Below are positions 6,332 to 10,859 of a stretch of 10,859 nucleotides of DNA, in pieces. Source of the DNA: JAWOGN01 sp046496815 (lineage in GTDB: Bacteria > Desulfobacterota > DSM-4660 > Desulfatiglandales > Desulfatiglandaceae); the NCBI GenBank assembly GCA_046496815.1, contig JAWOGN010000336.1, forward strand, positions 1-10,859. The letters are read 5' to 3'. Positions within the stretch are counted from its first letter, which is position 1. Every line of letters begins with the position of its first letter. The notes beneath the pieces are model-generated. The model did no database searches and was not told where the DNA came from. It worked only from the letters and a program-made list of their open reading frames with translations. Both the position numbers and the translations under genes were made by a program.

Positions 6332-8344
6332 CTAAAGCAATGAAAGTTGATATTTTCCTTCCATTCCATCGACATCATATATATTCATCGGATCTCTGAT
6401 TCCCTTAAACTTCCTTTTCATATCATCACGAATGTGGACGAACGGTTGCACCTTCTGATATGTCGCCGGGCTAATCAGAATCTGTCCGCCTTTGGTACAG
6501 GACTCAATGCGGTAAGCTAAGTTGATCGCAGTGCCCACTGCACCGTACTTTAACCGATTTTTTGACCCAATGTTGCCGACGATGACCTCCCCTGTGTTAA
6601 TGCCGATACCCATGGCAAGCTCTGGTAGATTTTCCCTTCGCTGCGCTGCATTGACTTCCACCATTTTGTTTTGCATCTCAATAGCACATGCAACCGCACG
6701 TTCCGGATGGTCAAAGCTAGACAGGGGTGCTCCAAAGAACACAAGGATGCCATCCCCCTGCAACTCATCTACGGTCCCGCGGTATCTCGAAATGACATCT
6801 GTCATCGCTTCAAAGTAGCGGTTAATAATCGGGATCAGTTCAGAAGGAGACAGGTTGGATGAAAGTGATGTAAAACCTCGCAAGTCAGATACCAAAATCG
6901 TGATTTCACGAGTTTCCCCGCTCATTTTTAGCCCTTGAGGTGAGTCCAGCAGCTCATCAACAACTTCACTGCTGAGATATCGACCAAAGGTGGCCCTGAC
7001 AAAATCTCTTTGTCGAAAGCCCTCGAGCTTTTCTTTTTCTTCTGTTACATAACGATAAATCAGGATAGAAATCGTGGCAAAGGCCATCATCAGCAGCGGT
7101 CGGATGATATGAAAAATCAGGTGTCCATAAAAGAAGGCCGCGGCGAATAGACCCACGTATGAAGCAGAGACCAAAATGGTTCCAAAGGAAAAATAATAAG
7201 AAGAAGACCTTAAAGAGAGGAGCAGAACGATCATCAAGAGGGAAAGCTCGACCACAAGCATTTCCAGCTTGGAGAGTTCTCTGAGGAATGATTCTGTCAG
7301 GATGCCATGCATGACAGTGGCATGGACCCCGCTTAAGGGATAGTTGGCATCTGTTGGCACCGGTCCAAGGTCTGTGGACCCTGTGGAAACATCTGAGACC
7401 ACCAGAATTTTACCTTTAAGCTCCTCTCTCCACATTTCAAGTTCCTCGCGGTCTTCCGAGGCCAACAGAATGTCGGCAAAATTGTAGTGGTCCATTCGCT
7501 CCCATGGTCCAATGTAATTGATTATCATGTTCCCGTATCGGTCAATCGGAATTTGGATATCATGCGGAACCGTCTCTTCAGGTTTCTTGATATCTTTTAA
7601 TGTGATGCGTTTTCCCGGCTCAACGATAATTTTTTCCGGAAGTACATCTAAATAGTCACAAATGACTCGAAAATATAGACTCGGATAGAAGGCATCTTCA
7701 CAGCGCACAAGCAGCGGCACCCTGCGGAGGACACCATCCCGGTCGAACTTCACACTAAGAGACCCCAGTCCGCGTGAAGCAGAGGCAAGCTTTAAGAAGG
7801 TAAGCAGCGTGTCGCCGCAAACATAAAATCCGTATGGATCTCCTTTTACAGCCACATCCCATTTCGTTTTATCGAGATAACGGGCGCTCTCAGGGTCTTT
7901 CGAAGCTGTCATCGGGGGGACATTGTTTTCCCGCAATTCCATGGCCAAACCGAAATAGACGTTCCCCGCTGTTTCCGTCGCTTCGATGAGTGCCGCATCG
8001 CCATTTTCCTCTATCGGAGCGGCAAAGACAAAATCAAAGACTTGAGCAGACGCATTCATTGATGCAAGATTCCTGATTACCTGTGCAAATTGGGATCGAT
8101 GCACATAGGGACTTTTGACTTTTCGGAGACTGCTGTTGTTCAGGTCCACGTGGGCGATTGTTGAGTCATATTGTGGCTGAAGCTCCTTGATGGAGGATCG
8201 AAGCACAAAGAGTTCATCAACTGTCTGGGCATTCCATGTTTCAAAGACATCGGGCAGGAGAATAAAACAAAGGTGGGCCGCAATAAAGGAGCCTATAATC
8301 AAACAAAGGGTAAAAAGCAGTTTCTTTTTCTTACTGATGGTCAA
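6332..8344 (-). CDS. CHASE2-domain class III adenylate/guanylate cyclase
   Basis: A membrane receptor cyclase of 670 residues from the TTG at 8344. One N-terminal helix (8-30) is followed by a periplasmic CHASE2 sensor (about 40-350), three membrane helices (about 360-378, 385-407, 409-432) and a cytoplasmic class III catalytic domain (about 474-660). Both metal-binding Asp are present: Asp487 in VSDLRGFTSLS and Asp531 in LQGDGILVFFGAP. The transition-state pair is Asn608 and Arg612 in NLAYRIES. The purine-selecting site has Glu527 where adenylate cyclases have Lys, so ATP specificity is doubtful. Start choice: the frame is open to TTG 8452 with ATG 8431 inside, but those would overlap the upstream gene by over 100 nt in a part that looks coding for that gene; TTG 8344 overlaps by 14 nt. 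No clear RBS, so translational coupling is likely. It is co-transcribed with the DUF4384 gene. Confidence 0.9.
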   Translation of the reverse strand: MTISKKKKLLFTLCLIIGSFIAAHLCFILLPDVFETWNAQTVDELFVLRSSIKELQPQYDSTIAHVDLNNSSLRKVKSPYVHRSQFAQVIRNLASMNASAQVFDFVFAAPIEENGDAALIEATETAGNVYFGLAMELRENNVPPMTASKDPESARYLDKTKWDVAVKGDPYGFYVCGDTLLTFLKLASASRGLGSLSVKFDRDGVLRRVPLLVRCEDAFYPSLYFRVICDYLDVLPEKIIVEPGKRITLKDIKKPEETVPHDIQIPIDRYGNMIINYIGPWERMDHYNFADILLASEDREELEMWREELKGKILVVSDVSTGSTDLGPVPTDANYPLSGVHATVMHGILTESFLRELSKLEMLVVELSLLMIVLLLSLRSSSYYFSFGTILVSASYVGLFAAAFFYGHLIFHIIRPLLMMAFATISILIYRYVTEEKEKLEGFRQRDFVRATFGRYLSSEVVDELLDSPQGLKMSGETREITILVSDLRGFTSLSSNLSPSELIPIINRYFEAMTDVISRYRGTVDELQGDGILVFFGAPLSSFDHPERAVACAIEMQNKMVEVNAAQRRENLPELAMGIGINTGEVIVGNIGSKNRLKYGAVGTAINLAYRIESCTKGGQILISPATYQKVQPFVHIRDDMKRKFKGIRDPMNIYDVDGMEGKYQLSLL

Positions 8345-9041
8345 TGGTGAAGGTTTTGCTATAGAATTTCTGAGCAGATATCTCAACCGCCATGGAGGCT
8401 GGATCAAAGCCGGCCGCTTTTGGAATCTCATCACCCCCGCGAATCCCGCCAACGATCTGCACCGGTCGTTCTGCAGCTGTCTTGAACTGTCGATGCCGCC
8501 GTTTTAAATCTTGGATCTCGGCAAGAATTTGGTCCCTACAATCCCTCTTTTTCGCAGTCGAAAGTGAGGCATACCTCCTGAACAGTGCCTCCAGTTTCAT
8601 TAGGCGCTCCATCGAGGCCATTAGATAAAACGTTTCTTTACCTGTATGGTTGTCCAATTCGAACCATTTTTCTCCCTCCGGAATATAGTAATGATTTTTT
8701 CCCTCAAAACCCCCGGACAATTCATCCGTAGTGGGAGGGAACAACAGCAGAACCTCTCCCTGAGCGCTGTGATAGACCAAATAGACATAACACTTTTCTC
8801 GCAGCTCCAGGAATGCCTTGAGCTGATCGCCGCTTTTCAATACTGTATTGTGTTCAACTGATACCAATCGAGGCTTTTTTTCGGACATAAATAAGGCGCC
8901 CAAAGCCCATCGAAATCTCACATGTTTCTCTTCGTAAGACTTTTCTTTTGGGGTGCCGACAGCTTCCGGTCTTCCTGTAAGAGCCAGTTCAAATGAAACC
9001 AAGAAAACTACAAGTAGAATCAACCGAAATGCTCCCATCAT
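8331..9041 (-). CDS. Secreted DUF4384-domain protein
   Basis: A 236-residue protein with a signal peptide (residues 1-20, LILLVVFLVSFELALTG), so it is exported. A DUF4384 domain (about residues 70-145) shows the typical run from FLELREKCYVYLVY through GEVLLLFPP to HYYIPEGEKWFELD and GKETFYLMAS. A charged helical stretch follows, then a conserved-looking tail ending EISAQKFYSKTFTIDHQ. DUF4384 is often fused to prokaryotic caspase or kinase domains; here it stands alone next to a caspase, which suggests a split partnership. ATG 9041 is preferred over the adjacent ATG 9038: GGAG (9050-9047) is 5 nt upstream, and the ATG overlaps the stop of an upstream frame (ATGA). Its 3' end overlaps the cyclase start by 14 nt. 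Confidence 0.85.
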   Translation of the reverse strand: MMGAFRLILLVVFLVSFELALTGRPEAVGTPKEKSYEEKHVRFRWALGALFMSEKKPRLVSVEHNTVLKSGDQLKAFLELREKCYVYLVYHSAQGEVLLLFPPTTDELSGGFEGKNHYYIPEGEKWFELDNHTGKETFYLMASMERLMKLEALFRRYASLSTAKKRDCRDQILAEIQDLKRRHRQFKTAAERPVQIVGGIRGGDEIPKAAGFDPASMAVEISAQKFYSKTFTIDHQ

Positions 9042-9187
9042 ACGGTCTCCGTCAAAATGTTTTTGGTAGCATCAAGCGTATACATTTTCCCGTCCTTCGG
9101 GTTTTCTGGCAAACGCCCTGGAAGATAAGTGCCGCCACGGGTCCGCCGGAATCCTCCAGAGGCTCTATTGAGGGCATCTACCGGTGT
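9038..9187 (-). pseudogene. Orphan C-terminal tail of an unrecognised gene upstream of DUF4384
   Basis: A 49-codon open frame with no start codon ends in a TGA that overlaps the DUF4384 start as ATGA, the classic sign of a coupled operon gene. The sequence (GGTYLPGRLPENPKDG, then MYTLDATKNILTETV) looks like a real protein end, but I do not recognise the family. A TGA at 9190-9188 closes the frame upstream. A different frame is open across that point (reading HHNHATLIEGTIERCE), so a frameshift near 9185 is possible. I infer that a third gene once began this operon and has been truncated or shifted. Confidence 0.45.
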
Positions 9188-9190
9188 TCA

Positions 9191-9417
9191 CATCTCTCAA
9201 TCGTTCCCTCGATCAGGGTAGCATGGTTGTGATGCGGGTTGCGCAAACGACAGGTTCCGCTGAAAGAAAAAAATAAGATAGCGTGTTTTGAAGCGAATGT
9301 CCATAGCGGTGATGGTGATAAGACATTGCCTTTTCGGGGAATGACTGGAGAAAAATCACCATTGCGAATCAAGGGCATTTTGGGGTATGAAAATGAGGTT
9401 CTAAGGCTTAAAAACAC
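9191..9417. other. Region without recognised gene
   Basis: The minus strand is open (9417-9178) and may hold the decayed front of the gene whose tail follows. The plus strand has a 67-codon TTG-started frame (9239-9442) that is Lys/Glu-rich, lacks an RBS and matches nothing I know. No hairpins, repeats or RNA genes are evident. Confidence 0.4.
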
Positions 9418-9594
9418 CTACCTTTGGAAAGATAACCTATGAATATCAATCAAGTAGCTTGGTTCGACCCCGGCCAATACGTAATCGTTCCTCTCCAGAA
9501 CGCTTGCCCATTTTTCAATCTCCAGGGAGACACCGTCGGTTCTTGCAATTCTTGTCGATATGAATCCGATGTTTTTGAAGCGTTTGCTGTTGAC
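9418..9594 (-). pseudogene. N-terminal fragment of a glycosyltransferase, start codon lost
   Basis: The minus-strand frame reads GFISTRIARTDGVSLE followed by EKWASVLER. This is the conserved N-terminus of deltaproteobacterial glycosyltransferases of the GT-B fold (typically IGFISTRLAGTDGVSLE). Resemblance fades after YVLAG, and the frame ends at TAG 9420-9418 after about 58 codons instead of the usual 350-450. A perfect AAGGAGGTGG (9612-9603) lies upstream, yet the in-frame codon at the expected start (9594-9592) is GTC, one base from GTG. The fragment is therefore a remnant, truncated at its 3' side. Family assignment is from recall. Confidence 0.55.
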
Positions 9595-9719
9595 CGGAAA
9601 AACCACCTCCTTGAAAATAAAGTTTGAGCATAGAAATGAATTTGACTGTAAAAGGAAAGCGGCAAATGGAAGCGAGATAAATTCGGCGACCTCAACGGTC
9701 TGTCCGTCATCAAAACTCC

Positions 9720-10346
9720 TCACTCTCCGGAGCGGACGGGCCAGACGTCGTAACTCGTCGACTTCACGTTGAGGCTCACGTTGCCGTGGTACAGGAACAC
9801 GAACCACGCGCGGTCCGCATAACCTACGTGCGTCGTACTCGACCAGTAGTTTGACGATCGGACGCCGGGGAACGGGTGGCCCGAAGGGAGTGCGGGATAG
9901 TAACATCCATAATCTATCAGGCTATGGAGCTCTCGAACGTTCGGGAGTCGCCAGTCGGAATAGCCCGCATAGTTGAGGCCGTTACAAAAAGCAATGGCGC
10001 CGTGATACGTCTGCCCTCCCGTATTACCCTTCAGGGAATGGGGGGCCTTGACCCACATCAAACCCGTCAGGTTGTCCGTGACGGTATCGCCGTGATCCGT
10101 GAACCGCGGACTGGGCCAAGCAGTGCCCTTCTGAAGGTCACCGTCGTCGCCGGTATCATACGACATGGTCTGGCCCGTCTTCGGGACGGCAGTGCTCCGT
10201 TTTTCAGGACCTGCAACAGCCCAACCCGAAACACAAAATACGGCCGCCAATACGGCAACACTCGCCACATTCGCATATTTTTTCCTTTTCTTTTTTACCT
10301 TTTTTTTATCCTTTGGATCCCAGGCACAAATATTCATAAAATACAT
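9720..10346 (-). CDS. Secreted DUF1566 (Lcl C-terminal) protein
   Basis: A 208-residue exported protein. The N-terminus is unusual: a Lys/Arg cluster (KDKKKVKKKRKK, 12-23) comes before the hydrophobic signal core (24-44), with likely cleavage after AVA (43-45). Residues 75-208 are one DUF1566 domain, with DHGDTVTDNLTGLMW (84-98) and AGYSDWRLPNVRELHSLID (127-145). SSNYWSSTT and the end DVWPVR complete the family pattern. The same fold ends the caspase at 4527-6266, which suggests a shared binding role. The ATG at 10346 is chosen because GGAGG (10358-10354) is 7 nt away; the frame stays open to ATG 10517, but that part overlaps hairpins and looks non-coding. It is in the same direction as the DUF4384-cyclase genes, about 680 bp upstream of them. 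Confidence 0.85.
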   Translation of the reverse strand: MYFMNICAWDPKDKKKVKKKRKKYANVASVAVLAAVFCVSGWAVAGPEKRSTAVPKTGQTMSYDTGDDGDLQKGTAWPSPRFTDHGDTVTDNLTGLMWVKAPHSLKGNTGGQTYHGAIAFCNGLNYAGYSDWRLPNVRELHSLIDYGCYYPALPSGHPFPGVRSSNYWSSTTHVGYADRAWFVFLYHGNVSLNVKSTSYDVWPVRSGE

Positions 10347-10349
10347 GGT

Positions 10350-10487
10350 ACCACCTCCCCGTTTTACGCGTGGTTGCATGGGTGATTGATTTGTCCTTCT
10401 CAGATATCCCATCTGCGAGCCGGCTGATGGGCACGGCTCCCAAAAGGACACGGTCCTGTTGGGATAAGTGGCCATATTTTGTATGGC
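10350..10487 (-). promoter_or_regulatory. Highly structured 5' leader of the DUF1566 gene
   Basis: Three hairpins and an RBS-masking stem follow one another. GCCATA/TATGGC spans 10471-10487. A near-continuous 11-bp hairpin with one mismatch lies at 10439-10463 (CCCAA..AGGAC / GTCCT..TTGGG, 3-nt loop). CCCATC/GATGGG at 10408-10431 holds the palindrome AGCCGGCT. ACCAC/GTGGT is at 10350-10374. It does not match a riboswitch class I know; in particular the conserved bases of the c-di-GMP-I aptamer are missing. Confidence 0.45.
10354..10358 (-). promoter_or_regulatory. Ribosome binding site deciding the DUF1566 start
   Basis: GGAGG lies 7 nt before the ATG at 10346. The surrounding GTGGT (minus strand, 10354-10350) can pair with ACCAC (10374-10370), 15 nt upstream. 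The site may therefore be partly hidden in a 5-bp stem. Confidence 0.6.
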
Positions 10488-10571
10488 TTTCCGATGATGC
10501 GCCTCCTGGATGCACATTAACGGATTGCGTTCAAAATGCCGTACTTATCTGCAGTCACGATAAAAATGAGT

Positions 10572-10859
10572 CTATCTTTCGGATTTCGAAGTCTTTGAAG
10601 CCCGCTTCGTCTTTAAAATCTCGATGCTATCCTTTAGCCCTTTGTAAAGACGAGACATCTCCAAGGCCATGCCGGCAATCTGGGCGACAGCCTGTGCAAA
10701 ATTTACATCTTCCAGGGTGGCTTCCCAAGGTTCGGCCGAATAAACTCGCAGGACCCCAATGGGTTTTTCCCGCAAAACAATCGGCACAGACAGAATCGAG
10801 GAAATGCCCTCCTTTACCGCCTCCTCGGGGTACTGAATTCTGGGATCATCTGTCACATC
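10572..10859 (-). CDS. GAF-domain protein, C-terminal part (runs off right edge)
   Basis: The frame is open to the window edge, so the gene starts outside; a GTG at 10856 is not a real start. The visible 95 residues read VTDDPRIQYPEEAVKEGISS, then ILSVPIVLREKPIGVLRVYS, the second half of a GAF small-molecule or redox sensing domain. A helix, AVAQIAGMALEMSRLYKGL, follows and a Lys/Ser-rich tail of about 20 residues ends the protein. In many deltaproteobacteria GAF domains of this kind end short sensor proteins or sit before histidine kinase or cyclase domains; here nothing follows, so this is the C-terminus. It lies 225 bp upstream of the DUF1566 start and could share its transcript. Confidence 0.85.
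   Translation of the reverse strand, partial: DVTDDPRIQYPEEAVKEGISSILSVPIVLREKPIGVLRVYSAEPWEATLEDVNFAQAVAQIAGMALEMSRLYKGLKDSIEILKTKRASKTSKSER

Noticed and set aside
9239..9442. 67-codon plus-strand ORF, Lys/Glu-rich
   Set aside because: TTG start without RBS and no recognisable family; it is antisense to the remnant region, so support is too weak to call a gene.
9450..9713. Minus-strand ORF with a GAGGAG RBS just after the DUF1566 stop
   Set aside because: Its ATG placement is good, but the sequence overlaps the glycosyltransferase remnant in another frame and resembles no family.
10347..10517. N-terminal extension of DUF1566 from ATG 10517
   Set aside because: It would place the signal peptide 80 residues inside the protein, while ATG 10346 has a strong RBS.
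10350..10560. c-di-GMP-I (GEMM) riboswitch
   Set aside because: The conserved aptamer words (such as GGCAAACC and ACGCAAAGC) are absent on the minus strand.
1..10859. CRISPR array, tRNA or rRNA genes
   Set aside because: No regularly spaced short repeats, cloverleaf ends or rRNA-like conserved stretches were seen on either strand.

Overview
The window reads as chromosomal accessory DNA from a Gram-negative, mixed-GC bacterium. The best fit is a Desulfobacterota (deltaproteobacterial) sulfate-reducer-like genome. This is inferred from the gene types: a RAYT transposase, periplasmic caspase-DUF1566, a CHASE2 cyclase, GAF fragments and a BrnT/CopG antitoxin type. No rRNA, tRNA or CRISPR array is visible.

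Left third (1-3630): two copies of a RAYT (IS200-like, Y1/HUH) transposase element lie in the same leftward orientation. Only the first 26 codons of the left copy are inside the window; the right copy is complete (2851-3522). Their shared 187 bp (1-187 and 3444-3630, 5 mismatches) carry the transposase 5' end and a nested inverted repeat just upstream. Between them are two rightward genes, a plant/HIOMT-type SAM O-methyltransferase (442-1443) and an MFS permease (1485-2717). They look like a small-molecule modification and export pair.

Middle (3631-4526): a good sigma70-like promoter drives what was a toxin-antitoxin operon. The antitoxin (4047-4277, ribbon-helix-helix, CopG/BrnA-like) is intact. 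The upstream BrnT-like toxin is a wreck: its three parts lie in three successive frames, broken at two poly-A runs, with no start codon and an early stop. A degenerate MITE-like dispersed repeat follows (4293-4470).

Centre and right (4527-9041): a secreted caspase-like peptidase fused to a DUF1566 (Lcl C-terminal) domain reads rightward. It converges, across a shared terminator hairpin, on a leftward pair: a secreted DUF4384 protein and a CHASE2 transmembrane class III nucleotide cyclase. DUF4384 is often found on prokaryotic caspases, and a second, stand-alone secreted DUF1566 protein lies just beyond (9720-10346). I infer that these genes form an envelope module: periplasmic caspase, accessory domains and a CHASE2 sensor that reports inward as a cyclic nucleotide. 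The cyclase has Glu where adenylate cyclases have the adenine-selecting Lys.

Right end (9042-10859): a mosaic of remnants and small genes. It holds the orphan tail of a gene that overlaps DUF4384 by ATGA, a fragment of a glycosyltransferase N-terminus with a perfect Shine-Dalgarno but a GTC in place of its start codon, the DUF1566 gene with a highly structured leader, and the C-terminal part of a GAF-domain protein cut by the window edge.
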